NCBI RefSeq assembly: GCF_009718825.1
Contig: NZ_WNHB01000003.1
Location: 156,478-220,477 of the forward strand
Reading direction: 5' to 3'
DNA from: Terrilactibacillus tamarindi
Lineage (GTDB): Bacteria; Bacillota; Bacilli; Bacillales; Sporolactobacillaceae
Length of the DNA stretch: 64,000 nucleotides
Made by a program: the position numbers and the translations under genes. Below, piece by piece: positions 9,778 to 18,862 of the stretch. The notes under the pieces were generated by a model, which did no database searches, was not told the origin of the DNA, and saw only the letters and a list, made by a program, of their open reading frames with translations. The first letter of the stretch is position 1. Each line of letters starts with the position of its first letter.

Positions 9778-10821
9778 ATGGTTGAGACGAAAATTTGGCA
9801 AGTTGATCGCACAGAACGTCATTTAGAAAATAATCCAATGATTATTGAAGCTGCAGAAATTCTAAGGCAAAATGACGTCGTGGCATTCCCAACCGAAACG
9901 GTCTATGGCCTAGGTGGAAATGCAAAATCTGATGAAGCGATACAACGTATTTACACTGCCAAGGGACGACCAAGTGATAATCCTCTCATCGTTCATGTAG
10001 CATCAAAGGATCAGGTAGACGCGATCTGTACGGATATTACGCCTTTAGCTCGGAAATTAATGAATGCTTTTTGGCCAGGCCCACTTACACTTGTATTACC
10101 GAAACGCGGAGACATATCCACTCGGGTAACGGCGGGTCTATCGACAGTTGCCGTTCGGATGCCAAATGATCCGATTGCAAGAGCTATTATCAGTGTAGCC
10201 AACCTTCCGATCGCGGCACCTTCAGCTAACTTATCCGGAAAACCAAGCCCAACGCTTGCCAAGCATGTTATTGAGGATTTAAATGGCAAAATTGCAGGTA
10301 TCGTAGATGGTGGAGCAACTGGTGTGGGCGTGGAATCAACGGTTCTTGATTGCACGACGACACCTTTTACCATCCTACGTCCAGGTGGTATTTCAAAAGA
10401 GCAACTTATAGACGTGGTTGGTTTAGTATCGGATGATCCCGCCCTCACCCGAACAGATCAAACACCGAAAGCACCTGGAATGAAATATAAGCACTATGCT
10501 CCAAAGGCTTTGATGTACATGGTTCCTAAAGGAAAAGAAACCATACAAGCTCTTGTTAATCATGACAAAGAACATGGCCAACGTGTTGGCGTCCTCACGA
10601 CGGATGAAAACGTGCATCGTTACCTTAATGCAGATGTGGTGATTTCCTGTGGAGAGCGGGCTCAATTATCAACAGTTGCCCATCAACTTTATCAAACATT
10701 AAGAGAATTTGATGAGGCAAATGTCGACGTCATTTATAGTGAAACTTTCCCAGATGAAGGCATTGGCCAAGCGATTATGAATAGACTATCAAAAGCTGCT
10801 GCAGGAAGAATAATTGAATAA
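9778..10821 (+). CDS. ywlC: L-threonylcarbamoyladenylate synthase (Sua5/YwlC)
   Basis: Makes the threonylcarbamoyl-AMP used for the t6A37 modification of ANN-reading tRNAs. The two-domain Sua5 form, about 347 aa, has the YrdC core (PTETVYGLGGNA near residues 40-51, KGRPSDNPLIVH, APSANLSGKPSPT) and a C-terminal Sua5 domain after the KAPGMKYKHYAPKA linker. ATG 9778 is chosen because GAGGAGAT at 9763-9770 lies just upstream; the longer frame from 9748 starts ahead of this SD. A terminator follows. Confidence 0.95.
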   Translation: MVETKIWQVDRTERHLENNPMIIEAAEILRQNDVVAFPTETVYGLGGNAKSDEAIQRIYTAKGRPSDNPLIVHVASKDQVDAICTDITPLARKLMNAFWPGPLTLVLPKRGDISTRVTAGLSTVAVRMPNDPIARAIISVANLPIAAPSANLSGKPSPTLAKHVIEDLNGKIAGIVDGGATGVGVESTVLDCTTTPFTILRPGGISKEQLIDVVGLVSDDPALTRTDQTPKAPGMKYKHYAPKALMYMVPKGKETIQALVNHDKEHGQRVGVLTTDENVHRYLNADVVISCGERAQLSTVAHQLYQTLREFDEANVDVIYSETFPDEGIGQAIMNRLSKAAAGRIIE

Positions 10822-10831
10822 TGGATATAGG

Positions 10832-10872
10832 AAACTAGTCATCCTCGATGTTTTAAGATGACTGGTTTTTTG
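10832..10872 (+). terminator. intrinsic terminator of ywlC
   Basis: AAACTAGTCATC and GATGACTGGTTTTTT form a stem around a 14-nt loop, ending in T6. Confidence 0.8.
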
Positions 10873-10970
10873 CATGAAATGATAGGCTTGTTCAATCCCT
10901 TCTTCTAAAAACCAAAGGACATGCATAGAGTATCATAGTCACATGTTTTTTAAGAAGGGAGATCGACCAC

Positions 10971-11537
10971 ATGGTAGAAAATGCAAGCCAGTTATTTAAT
11001 CATGTGATGACACTAGTCATCATGGCGATCGCATTAGGGATGGATGCACTTTCAGTGGGATTAGGAATGGGAATGCTCACTTTAAGATATAAACAAATTT
11101 TTAAAATTGGACTGGTTATCGGCGTATTCCATATGATTATGCCATTAATTGGGATTGCTATTGGTGAATTATTATCTCAGCATTTTGGAGAAATGTCTCA
11201 AATAGCAGGTGGTATTCTTTTAGTTCTTTTAGGTGGACAAATGATCTTCTCTTCATTTGGAAGGGGCGATGAACCCATCATTAGACCCGTTGGATTTGGT
11301 CTTTTTGTATTCGCCTTTAGTGTGAGTTTAGATAGTTTCTCAGTCGGATTAAGTCTAGGAATATATGGTGCCAAAATCGTCCTAACGATTATTTTATTTG
11401 GTTTAACAAGTATGGTTTTAACATGGGTTGGTCTAGTCATTGGAAGAAATTTTAGACATTTTGTTGGTCATTACAGTGAAGCCTTTGGTGGACTTATTCT
11501 TTTAATATTTGGCGTTAAATTACTTCTTCACGTCTAA
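10971..11537 (+). CDS. mntP: manganese efflux pump MntP
   Basis: Membrane exporter that protects against Mn2+ excess (YwlD in B. subtilis). The 188-aa protein has six hydrophobic segments and the two internally similar halves of the family: ALGMDALSVGLGMG (about residues 22-35) and SVSLDSFSVGLSLG (about 117-130), each with the essential Asp. The SD AAGGGAGAT precedes ATG 10971. I see no yybP-ykoY manganese riboswitch in the 100 bp before it. The position between ywlC and ywlE is the B. subtilis order. Confidence 0.93.
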   Translation: MVENASQLFNHVMTLVIMAIALGMDALSVGLGMGMLTLRYKQIFKIGLVIGVFHMIMPLIGIAIGELLSQHFGEMSQIAGGILLVLLGGQMIFSSFGRGDEPIIRPVGFGLFVFAFSVSLDSFSVGLSLGIYGAKIVLTIILFGLTSMVLTWVGLVIGRNFRHFVGHYSEAFGGLILLIFGVKLLLHV

Positions 11538-11562
11538 AACACGAATTGATATGAGAGAAAAG

Positions 11563-11599
11563 CGAATCTTATGAACAGCGTAAGATTCGTATTTTTAAT
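11563..11599 (+). terminator. intrinsic terminator of mntP
   Basis: CGAATCTTA / TAAGATTCG stem around ATGAACAGCG followed by TATTTTTAATTT. Confidence 0.85.
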
Positions 11600-11707
11600 T
11601 TCTGTCCTTTGGCGTGGGGGTTTTTAAACTCTAATCAGCAAAGAAAAAGTGAAATAGTGGTTTCAAATATAAATTGTTGTATCATATAGAAAAGGGGGTG
11701 TTGATTC

Positions 11708-12346
11708 TTGAAAAATATTCTTTTTGTTTGTACGGGAAATACATGTCGGAGTCCAATGGCGGAAGCCTTGTTGAAAAATAAAGGGAAAGATTTATTTCAG
11801 GTGAAATCAGCTGGGTTATTTGCCATGACGGGAACGGATGCTCATCCTCATGCAAAAGACGTTTTGAAAAACCGAACCATCTCCATGGATCATAAATCAA
11901 AGCAAATTGGATCATCACTCACCGAATGGGCCGATCTTATCCTGACGATGACAGAAGAACATAAGCTGAGACTCTTAACTCAATTTCCTGACACGGTGGG
12001 CAAAGTCTTTACATTGAAAGAGTATGTCCTCTTTGAACTAGATCAAAAAGATCATTGGCAGCAATATCTTCAAGCGATTAGTGAACATGAGTCTAAAAAA
12101 ACACTTTGGCTCCAAGAGTTACAAAATCCAAATCTTTCGGTTAGTGACCGATTAGAAAAAGAAGAGCGGTATCGTAAGGAAATTACAGAGAACGAATTAA
12201 AAATACAGGAATATCGGACAAAATTACCTAATTTGAACATTGCAGATCCTTATGGAGGTTCAAAGGAAGATTATGAACGAACATGTCGCCAATTAGAAGA
12301 TCTAATAGACCAACTTGTGGAATATTTTAAAAAACACGACACATAA
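11708..12346 (+). CDS. ywlE: protein arginine phosphatase YwlE family, with a large insertion
   Basis: Low-molecular-weight phosphatase fold; the B. subtilis homologue removes phosphate from arginine residues marked by McsB. The active-site loop CTGNTCRS (residues 8-15) has the Thr typical of the arginine-specific branch, and DPYGGS carries the general acid Asp. The protein is 212 aa, against about 150 in B. subtilis. The extra ~55 residues, charged and helical in look, lie between TLKEYV and the DPYGGS loop. It uses a TTG start at 11708 behind AAAAGGGGGTG. In B. subtilis ywlF (rpiB) follows; here it is absent. Confidence 0.9.
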   Translation: MKNILFVCTGNTCRSPMAEALLKNKGKDLFQVKSAGLFAMTGTDAHPHAKDVLKNRTISMDHKSKQIGSSLTEWADLILTMTEEHKLRLLTQFPDTVGKVFTLKEYVLFELDQKDHWQQYLQAISEHESKKTLWLQELQNPNLSVSDRLEKEERYRKEITENELKIQEYRTKLPNLNIADPYGGSKEDYERTCRQLEDLIDQLVEYFKKHDT

Positions 12347-12416
12347 CATGTCGATTAGTCGATTAAAGTCTTAAGTTGGATTACTTAGTGTTGAAATCTA
12401 CAAGACATGACACGAA

Positions 12417-12428
12417 TTTCCCGGGAAA
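12417..12428. promoter_or_regulatory. perfect palindrome before ywlG
   Basis: TTTCCCGGGAAA, a perfect 12-bp palindrome, about 95 bp before ywlG. Function unknown; it may be an operator. Confidence 0.25.
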
Positions 12429-12522
12429 TGTGACAGAATATTACTTCAAACCATATGGCTTTGACGAACACTGATATAAAATGATCGTTATCCTGATAGA
12501 AAGGGCATAAAGGTGGATAAAA

Positions 12523-13110
12523 ATGTCGATTGATATGAAAAATCAAATTAAAAGCCAATTGAAACAGGCACTTCATGATTTAAACAAAGCGATGCCATTA
12601 AATAGTGATCATCTTTTAGTCATAGGTGCAAGTACAAGCGAGATATTAGGGGAACGGATCGGGACTGCCGGAACCCTGGATGCGGCTGAAATGATCTATG
12701 AAGAACTGATGGAATTTAAAAAAGAAACAGGGGTACATTACGCCTTTCAATGCTGTGAACATCTTAATCGTGCCCTTGTTATGGAAAAATCCATCGCCAA
12801 AGAACAACGGTTTGACCAAGTGACTGTCACCCCTGTTCGTACAGCAGGCGGATCGATGGCAACCTATGCATATCAACACATTGATAATCCCGTGGTTGTT
12901 GAGTTCATCAAGGCAGATGCGGGAATTGATATTGGGGACACATTCATTGGAATGCATTTAAAGCATGTTGCTGTTCCAGTTCGAAGTACGATCAAAAGTA
13001 TCGGACAGGCACACCTCACGATGGCTCGAACGAGGCCGAAGCTCATCGGTGGTGAACGAGCGGTGTATCCAGTTAAAGAACAGGTCTCTGTAAAACATGA
13101 ATGTCAATAA
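12523..13110 (+). CDS. ywlG: UPF0340 family protein YwlG
   Basis: Cytoplasmic protein of 195 aa, the usual length for this family (DUF436), whose biochemical role is unknown. Recognisable stretches are [28 protein letters not shown] and [20 protein letters not shown]. The SD AAAGGTGG precedes ATG 12523. Genomic place next to ywlE and before glyA is conserved in Bacillales. It ends in a terminator. Confidence 0.92.
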   Translation: MSIDMKNQIKSQLKQALHDLNKAMPLNSDHLLVIGASTSEILGERIGTAGTLDAAEMIYEELMEFKKETGVHYAFQCCEHLNRALVMEKSIAKEQRFDQVTVTPVRTAGGSMATYAYQHIDNPVVVEFIKADAGIDIGDTFIGMHLKHVAVPVRSTIKSIGQAHLTMARTRPKLIGGERAVYPVKEQVSVKHECQ

Positions 13111-13146
13111 AAAAAGATGGCCTTGATTTGAGGCTATCTTTTTTTA
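13109..13146 (+). terminator. intrinsic terminator of ywlG
   Basis: AAAAAGATGGCCT / AGGCTATCTTTTT stem around TGATTTG, with T7. Its last bases abut the structured repeat that follows. Confidence 0.88.
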
Positions 13147-13293
13147 TCCCGCATTAACAGCGGGTGCTGACCCCAACTTAAGGTAATGAGTGTAAACGAG
13201 CGTTCTCCTAGGTGGGAGATAACTGCCCCGGAGCCCGGCTGGTTCTAGGTTCAGTGGGGTTGAAGAACCCCCCATAGATTGAAGTTCACTTTA
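13144..13293 (+). repeat. structured dispersed element, copy 1
   Basis: About 150 bp that match, in the other orientation, 31613-31757. Shared blocks are TTATCCCG, GGGAGATAACTGCCC (GGGGGATAACTGCCC in the other copy), TGGTT and CAGTGGG, then an ACCCCCCAT-type block and AGTTTCACTTT-like end. It can fold into CCCGC/GCGGG, CTCC/GGAG and GGGGTT/AACCCC hairpins. It could be a non-coding RNA, a MITE-like repeat, or a leader element for the K+ regulator downstream. Confidence 0.6.
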
Positions 13294-13499
13294 TATTGAA
13301 TGGCCACATTTTGATAAATTCCGGGCGTTTTAACCACATTATTTACCTTGTTCATGTAGTCCCGAAGGAAGACCGTGAGTCGAAATCACCTACCCTAATG
13401 AAATTGCCCAAGTTTGACGAAAAATGAGGAAACGATTAATGTAATTGGTAGATTGTTTCTAATGAAGAAGGACAAAAACTTGATAGAAGGTGAAAATAA

Positions 13500-14156
13500 A
13501 TGGATAAACAATATGCAGTGATCGGATTGGGACGTTTTGGGGGGAGCATCTGCTTAGAATTTCAGAAAATGGGCTGTGAAGTTTTAGCCATAGACAAAGA
13601 TATGAATCGTGTCAATGATTTTGCTGACATTGTCACTCAAGCTGTTCAAGCCGATTCAACAGACGAGAAGGCCCTTCAATCTCTTGGGATACGTAACTTC
13701 GATCATGTCATTGTTGCCATTGGAGAGGATATTCAAGCAAGCATCCTGACGACACTTCTTTTAAAAGAAGAAGGGGTTAGCGGCGTTTGGGTGAAGGCTC
13801 AAAATGACTATCATGCAAAAGTATTATCAAAGGTTGGTGCAGATCGAATCATTCACCCGGAAAGAGATATGGGAACAAGGGTGGCCCATCTTGTTTCATC
13901 TCATAAAATTATCGATTACATCGGATTGTCGGATGACCATAGTATTATAGAAATTGAGGTAACTGAAAAACTTATCAATCGAACGATATTAGATATCGAC
14001 GTACGAGCCAATTACGGCTGTAATGTGATTGCCATAAAAAGAGGGAATGATTTTAAGGTAGCAGACATTGCCCGTCTTGTTTTACAAAAGGGCGATCGGT
14101 TGGTTCTCATTGGACTCAATAAAAATCTCACTCAGTTTGAAGAACAAGGAGTTTGA
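13500..14156 (+). CDS. K+ uptake regulatory RCK protein (KtrA/KtrC type)
   Basis: Cytoplasmic gating ring of a Ktr potassium channel. The 218-aa protein has an RCK_N Rossmann fold with VIGLGRFGGSICLE (residues 6-19), binding ATP/ADP, and an RCK_C domain from about 135 (GCNVIAIKRG), which in this family binds c-di-AMP. KtrA and KtrC cannot be separated safely; no ktrB membrane gene is adjacent, which fits the KtrC arrangement. The gene is inserted between ywlG and glyA, unlike B. subtilis. SD GAAGGTGA, ATG 13500. Confidence 0.88.
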   Translation: MDKQYAVIGLGRFGGSICLEFQKMGCEVLAIDKDMNRVNDFADIVTQAVQADSTDEKALQSLGIRNFDHVIVAIGEDIQASILTTLLLKEEGVSGVWVKAQNDYHAKVLSKVGADRIIHPERDMGTRVAHLVSSHKIIDYIGLSDDHSIIEIEVTEKLINRTILDIDVRANYGCNVIAIKRGNDFKVADIARLVLQKGDRLVLIGLNKNLTQFEEQGV

Positions 14157-14188
14157 CGTGTTTATCTTATAATAAACATTTCTATAAA

Positions 14189-14233
14189 TGGATTCCTTTG
14201 TAAGTGAGAACAAAAGAATCTGATTTTTTTTTA
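14189..14233 (+). terminator. terminator of the Ktr gene
   Basis: GATTCCTTTGT pairs with ACAAAAGAATC around AAGTGAGA, followed by a long T tract. Confidence 0.7.
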
Positions 14234-14309
14234 AGATCAATTTTTTTTTGTGTCGAAAATGTGATAATATGATGATGAATCGACAAATTGAGAGGAGCTG
14301 CTCATTTTC

Positions 14310-15551
14310 ATGAAGGCCTTAGAAACACAAGATCGTGAAGTTTTTGAAGCAATACAGAAAGAACTTGGACGACAAAGAGACAAGATTGAATTAATTGCTT
14401 CAGAAAATTTTGTAAGTGAGGCAGTATTGAATGCTGCTGGATCCGTATTAACAAATAAATATGCTGAAGGTTATCCTGCTCACCGCTACTACGGCGGTTG
14501 TGAATATGTGGATATTGTCGAAGATTTAGCCCGCGAAAGAGCTAAGAAGTTGTTCGGTGCTGAACATGTTAACGTCCAACCACACTCTGGTGCACAAGCT
14601 AACATGGGTGTTTATTTTAGCATCCTTGAAGCAGGCGACACTGTTTTAGGTATGAACCTATCTCATGGTGGCCACTTAACTCATGGTAGTCCTGTTAACT
14701 TTAGTGGGGTTCTATATAATTTTATTGAATATGGTGTAGACGAAACCACCCATCGCATTGATTACGATGATGTTAGAGAAAAAGCGTTAGCCAATAAACC
14801 AAAACTGATTGTGGCAGGGGCAAGTGCTTACCCAAGAGAGATCGACTTTAAACGATTTAGAGAAATTGCGGATGAAGTTGGCGCCTATCTCATGGTTGAT
14901 ATGGCCCACATTGCTGGACTTGTCGCAGCAGGACTTCATCAAAATCCAGTCCCTTACTGTGATTTTGTTACAACAACAACACACAAAACACTTCGCGGAC
15001 CTCGTGGTGGCATGATTTTGTGTAAAGAAAAATATGCGAAAAAAATCGATAAATCCATCTTCCCTGGCATTCAAGGTGGTCCATTAATGCATATTGTCGC
15101 GGCAAAAGCTGTGGCACTTGGTGAAGCTCTCGAACCTTCTTTTAAAGACTATGCGAAACAAATCGTCTCTAACGCCAAAGCCTTTGCAGAAGCACTCGAA
15201 GCAAAAGGATTAACGTTAATTTCAGGTGGAACGGATAATCATCTTGTTCTTGTCGATGTTCGTAACCTTGGCCTTACAGGAAAAGCCGCTGAGCATGCTC
15301 TAGACGAAATCGGCATTACAACAAACAAAAATACCATTCCTTATGATCCAGCAAGCCCATTTGTCACAAGTGGAGTTCGTATGGGAACAGCAGCTGTTAC
15401 CACACGTGGATTCAAGGAAGAAGACTTGGTCGAAGTTGCGGATATCATCGCAGAAACACTTAGAAATCCTGAAGATGAAGCCGTTCTTGGAAAATCAAGA
15501 GATCGAGTGAAACTATTAACTGAAAAATATCCAATGTACCCATCACTATAA
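14310..15551 (+). CDS. glyA: serine hydroxymethyltransferase
   Basis: PLP enzyme converting serine and tetrahydrofolate into glycine and methylene-THF, the main source of one-carbon units. The 413-aa protein is full length. It has [11 protein letters not shown] (about residues 28-38), the [14 protein letters not shown] segment and the PLP-binding [14 protein letters not shown] around residues 223-236. SD GAGAGGAGCTG. Order glyA-upp-atp is the conserved Bacillales order. A terminator follows. Confidence 0.98.
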   Translation: MKALETQDREVFEAIQKELGRQRDKIELIASENFVSEAVLNAAGSVLTNKYAEGYPAHRYYGGCEYVDIVEDLARERAKKLFGAEHVNVQPHSGAQANMGVYFSILEAGDTVLGMNLSHGGHLTHGSPVNFSGVLYNFIEYGVDETTHRIDYDDVREKALANKPKLIVAGASAYPREIDFKRFREIADEVGAYLMVDMAHIAGLVAAGLHQNPVPYCDFVTTTTHKTLRGPRGGMILCKEKYAKKIDKSIFPGIQGGPLMHIVAAKAVALGEALEPSFKDYAKQIVSNAKAFAEALEAKGLTLISGGTDNHLVLVDVRNLGLTGKAAEHALDEIGITTNKNTIPYDPASPFVTSGVRMGTAAVTTRGFKEEDLVEVADIIAETLRNPEDEAVLGKSRDRVKLLTEKYPMYPSL

Positions 15552-15640
15552 GGGTTCAGATGTTTATCACTACGGGATGCTAATCACATTGATGGTAAGT
15601 AGAATCAATCGTTTAATTTAGGAATGATAGGTTGATAACT

Positions 15641-15675
15641 TGGCGTGGTCAAATCATGATCACGCTAAATTTTTC
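15641..15675 (+). terminator. intrinsic terminator of glyA
   Basis: GCGTGGTCA / TGATCACGC stem with loop AATCA, then AAATTTTTC. Confidence 0.82.
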
Positions 15676-15822
15676 AAATTGCTGTCGCCCTCTAGCAAAG
15701 TTTCCATTATAATAGGACAAGAATATAAAAGAAACTCGTTGAATGTAAATCTGACTGAGGTTGAATTCATTGGTTTTTTTATGTAAAATTTGTCGAGAGA
15801 CTATTGATAGGGGGAATCATAC

Positions 15823-16452
15823 ATGGGAGAACTAAAAGTATTAGATCATCCATTGATTCAACACAAATTAACGATGATACGAGATTATCGGACAGGCACG
15901 AAAGCTTTTCGTGAACTGGTTGACGAAGTAGGAACATTAATGGCATTTGAAATTACACGGGATTTACCATTAGAAGAAATTGATGTTGAAACACCCGTGA
16001 CGACAGCTAAAGCCTATCGTCTTGCAGGGAAAAAGTTAGGCATTATACCGATTCTCCGTGCCGGCCTTGGCATGATGGATGGTGTTCTCAATCTGATTCC
16101 AGCGGCTAAAGTAGGACATGTCGGTCTGTATAGAGATCCTAAGACACTTGAACCTGTCGAATATTATGTCAAATTACCAAGTGATATTCATGAGCGTGAA
16201 CTTATTGTGGTTGATCCCATGCTGGCTACTGGTGGATCGGCATCAGCTGCGATTCAGTCATTGAAAGATCGTGGGGCGATCAACATTAAGTTAATGTGCC
16301 TCATTGGTGCACCTGAGGGAGTCAAACGAATCCAGCAAGACCATGATGACGTCGACATCTACCTTGCAGCATTAGATGAGAAATTAAATGAAAAAGGTTA
16401 CATAGTGCCTGGTTTAGGCGATGCAGGTGACCGTTTATTTGGTACCAAGTAA
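15823..16452 (+). CDS. upp: uracil phosphoribosyltransferase
   Basis: Salvages uracil to UMP with PRPP. The 209-aa protein shows the PRPP-binding loop [16 protein letters not shown] (about residues 128-143), [11 protein letters not shown] (about 77-87) and the uracil-binding C-terminus [24 protein letters not shown] 8 bp before ATG 15823. No anti-terminator type leader is evident. Confidence 0.97.
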   Translation: MGELKVLDHPLIQHKLTMIRDYRTGTKAFRELVDEVGTLMAFEITRDLPLEEIDVETPVTTAKAYRLAGKKLGIIPILRAGLGMMDGVLNLIPAAKVGHVGLYRDPKTLEPVEYYVKLPSDIHERELIVVDPMLATGGSASAAIQSLKDRGAINIKLMCLIGAPEGVKRIQQDHDDVDIYLAALDEKLNEKGYIVPGLGDAGDRLFGTK

Positions 16453-16567
16453 TCGAACCTAGACATGTTGGATCATAATAATAGAAGTTCTTTCTTCAAA
16501 AGTGATTTCTAACAATTGTATAATCATGTCAATTACCGTCATATTTTATGAAAAAAATATCGAGTAA

Positions 16568-16598
16568 AGAGGGGGAAAATTAACCCCTTTCATTCTTG
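16568..16598 (+). terminator. weak terminator candidate after upp
   Basis: AAAGAGGGG / CCCCTTT hairpin about 115 bp after upp, with an interrupted T tract (TTTCATTCTT). Confidence 0.4.
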
Positions 16599-16677
16599 GT
16601 ATAGCAATGAAGAAAACGCTTTAATACAAGGGTTTTTTGGTCAATCACTGTCACATATTCGTCAGTTTTGACCACTT

Positions 16678-16696
16678 CCATTTTGATCAAAAATGG
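16678..16696. promoter_or_regulatory. palindrome in the upp-atp gap
   Basis: CCATTTTGATCAAAAATGG is a near-perfect dyad in the 600-bp gap, about 90 bp before the atp promoter. It could be a bidirectional terminator or a binding site. Confidence 0.35.
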
Positions 16697-16787
16697 TTAA
16701 AATTTAATTGTAGCTATGATATATCTTTAAATTAGCTAACCACTTATAAAATAAACATGGCGTAAAATTAAAGTCGATTAGTTTGTG

Positions 16788-16816
16788 TTGACAGAAAGAT
16801 AGCGCTTTCGTAAAAT
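16788..16816 (+). promoter_or_regulatory. sigma-A promoter of the atp operon
   Basis: Perfect TTGACA (16788-16793), 17-bp spacer, TAAAAT (16811-16816). The mRNA leader before the first atp gene would be about 230 nt. Nothing else recognisable lies in the leader. Confidence 0.75.
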
Positions 16817-17051
16817 TGAAATTAGTTGATATTTTCGGTGGAAAATAGTGAGAATTAATTGGATGGATGAAATTAGATAGAGTTTTCTACATTCATATCT
16901 TTAAGCTTAAAAGCTAGGTTTGAATTACTGATGTATTCGGGAAAGATGTTGATATGTAGTAAATTGGATCTTGATACACTTTCTCCTCACTAATCTCCAA
17001 TTTCTTTTAACATTTTCACTGAAGTATAGACGAATTGAAAAGGATGATGTC

Positions 17052-17270
17052 ATGAAACAAAAACAGACAGATCCTTGGCGAATGGTAGGTGTCGCAAGTA
17101 CAATTGGCTTTGAAATTTTCGCGTTTATTTTGAGTGGGGCATGGCTTGGCAAACGTTTAGATGCGCATTTCAGTACAAATCACGTCTGGCTGGCGGTTTG
17201 TTTAATCGGTGGTTTGCTACTAGGCCTTGTAAGTGCTGTTTTTTCATTAATAACAATGACAAAGGACTGA
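17052..17270 (+). CDS. AtpZ/AtpI-type small membrane protein of the ATP synthase operon
   Basis: A 72-aa protein with two membrane segments (about residues 12-32 and 45-68) separated by the basic GKRLDAHF loop. This is the AtpZ-like family (ATPase_gene1) seen ahead of atpI or atpB in many Bacillales, linked to Mg2+ supply or Fo assembly. ATG 17052 is preferred: MKQKQTDPWRMVG is the family-like N-terminus. The longer open frame from 16971 adds an unlike stretch. The next gene begins 5 bp after its stop. Confidence 0.8.
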   Translation: MKQKQTDPWRMVGVASTIGFEIFAFILSGAWLGKRLDAHFSTNHVWLAVCLIGGLLLGLVSAVFSLITMTKD

Positions 17271-17275
17271 GCCAT

Positions 17276-17686
17276 ATGGACAACGAGTTGGCATGGTCTT
17301 ATCGTGTAATGCTTGTTATTTATGTCTGTTTATTACTTTTTACAAGTCTATTATGGATTGCGTTGCCTATTAAGTCTCTACTTGCTGGTTTTGCATTAGG
17401 GATGAGCATTAGTTTTTACAACATTCTCCAAATCATTTTAAGAACTCAGATAGCCAGTAAGGAGGTTCTTAAAGGGTCCCGTAAACGCAGAGGGTTGAAT
17501 TCTTTCACTCGATATTTGGCCGTTGCTTTTGGAGTACTGTTGATCTATCGTTACCCAACTTGGTTTGATTTTCGGGTCTTTGTTTTTTCATTACCTATAG
17601 GTTACGTTTTATTAGTTTTAATCAATATTTATTATGGAAGACGTGAACGTCAATCACTTGAAAGGGGGGATAAATTTTGGAAATAA
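17276..17686 (+). CDS. atpI: ATP synthase protein I
   Basis: A 136-aa membrane protein with four predicted helices, the ATP-synt_I family, assisting c-ring assembly. ATG 17276 is chosen because it lies 5 bp after the upstream stop and gives MDNELAWSYR, normal for the family. Its 3' end overlaps the atpB start by 10 bp, so translation is probably coupled. Confidence 0.82.
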   Translation: MDNELAWSYRVMLVIYVCLLLFTSLLWIALPIKSLLAGFALGMSISFYNILQIILRTQIASKEVLKGSRKRRGLNSFTRYLAVAFGVLLIYRYPTWFDFRVFVFSLPIGYVLLVLINIYYGRRERQSLERGDKFWK

Positions 17687-18399
17687 CTCCAAAACTGACA
17701 TTCCTAGGAATGACGTTTGACTTGACAGTGATGATTGGGACAACTATTGCAGCACTCCTTGTGATCATACTCGTGTTTTTCTTAACAAGAAAACTTACTA
17801 TGAGACCAACCGGTAAACAAAATATAATGGAAATGATTGTTGATTTTATCCGCGGCATTACAAATATGATGTTGGAGGATAAGCAAGCAGCAAAATATTT
17901 AAGCTTTGCCATCACGACATTTTTATTTATTTTAGTTGCCAACATGTTAGGTGTTATTGTCATGATCAACTCGCATGGAGCGGTCCCAGCCTTTGGTTTA
18001 ACTGGTGATGCTGAAGTGAGCTGGTTCAAATCACCGACTTCAGATATTAATGTCACTGTGGCACTCGCATTTGCTATTTCCCTGTATGCCCATTTTGCAG
18101 GTATTCGAAAAAATCCGCGCGGTTATGTTGCTCATTACTTTAAACCGTATTGGCCAATGTTTCCACTACACATCATTGACGAATTAGCGAAACCAACCAC
18201 ACATGCAGCGCGGTTATGGGCAAATATATTTGCAGGTGAAGTTTTGATTACCATCTTAGTAAGTGGTGCACCGTATTTAACTGCCTTACCACTTTTTGCT
18301 TGGCTAGGCTTTTCAATCTTTGTTGGATGTATTCAAGCCTATATTTTTACAGTGCTTGCTATCGTTTACATTTCGCAACAAATTGCAAGTGACCATTAA
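17677..18399 (+). CDS. atpB: ATP synthase Fo subunit a
   Basis: Membrane subunit forming the two proton half-channels beside the c-ring. The 240-aa protein carries the essential Arg in HAARLWANIFAGE (about residues 171-183) and the IDELAKPTTHAARL block. It starts with TTG at 17677, inside the end of atpI, with the SD AAAGGGGGGA at 17661-17670 within the atpI coding sequence. Confidence 0.96.
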   Translation: MEITPKLTFLGMTFDLTVMIGTTIAALLVIILVFFLTRKLTMRPTGKQNIMEMIVDFIRGITNMMLEDKQAAKYLSFAITTFLFILVANMLGVIVMINSHGAVPAFGLTGDAEVSWFKSPTSDINVTVALAFAISLYAHFAGIRKNPRGYVAHYFKPYWPMFPLHIIDELAKPTTHAARLWANIFAGEVLITILVSGAPYLTALPLFAWLGFSIFVGCIQAYIFTVLAIVYISQQIASDH

Positions 18400-18452
18400 T
18401 CAAAAACATTATTTAAGTACATTTTAAGTACATTTAAGGAGGAAATTTTATT

Positions 18453-18674
18453 ATGACTATTCTTGCTGGTGGAATTATGATCGCATTTGCAGCTATCGCA
18501 GCTGGGATCGGTAACGCATTACTTTTTAGTAAATATCTCGAAGGTATCGCACGTCAACCTGAAGCTCAAGGTAAACTCTTTGGTCAAGCTATGATCGCAG
18601 TAGGTCTTGTTGAAGCATTACCAATCATTGCAATTGCCTTTGGTATTCTTGTATTGTTTGGTATCGTTGGATAA
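18453..18674 (+). CDS. atpE: ATP synthase Fo subunit c
   Basis: The 73-aa hairpin protein whose oligomer is the rotor ring. The proton-carrying Glu is residue 54 (GLVEALPII). The polar loop is ARQPEAQ. Helix 1 reads AAIAAGIGNAL, so the usual GxGxGxG packing motif has become a mixed AxGxGxA. No Na+-type ligand residues are evident, so H+ coupling is likely. Strong SD AAGGAGGAAA. A terminator-like hairpin follows. Confidence 0.96.
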   Translation: MTILAGGIMIAFAAIAAGIGNALLFSKYLEGIARQPEAQGKLFGQAMIAVGLVEALPIIAIAFGILVLFGIVG

Positions 18675-18686
18675 TAAAAGACCAGT

Positions 18687-18718
18687 AGAAAGCGGATACC
18701 AACCCCGCTTTCTTTGTT
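18687..18718 (+). terminator. terminator-like hairpin between atpE and atpF
   Basis: AGAAAGCGG / CCGCTTTCT stem around a short loop, then TTGTT. It sits in an unusual 188-bp gap inside the operon. It may partially terminate or stabilise the 5' part of the mRNA, favouring subunit c. Confidence 0.6.
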
Positions 18719-18862
18719 AATAAGTGAAATAGTATCAACTTATTTTAAGTAGTAAGTCATCCTTTGTTATCTCGAACAAGATATTGGTTTTGACACTACT
18801 AAAATGCCTTATTGACCAACTGTTGCTTTTTTGTAAAAGCACAATGAAAGGAGTGGCAAAGC

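Noticed and set aside
10880..10970. yybP-ykoY manganese riboswitch before mntP
   Set aside because: The gap is short and lacks the characteristic paired loops.
13150..13480. c-di-AMP (ydaO) riboswitch before the Ktr gene
   Set aside because: I could not find its conserved blocks; the region instead matches the dispersed element at 31613.
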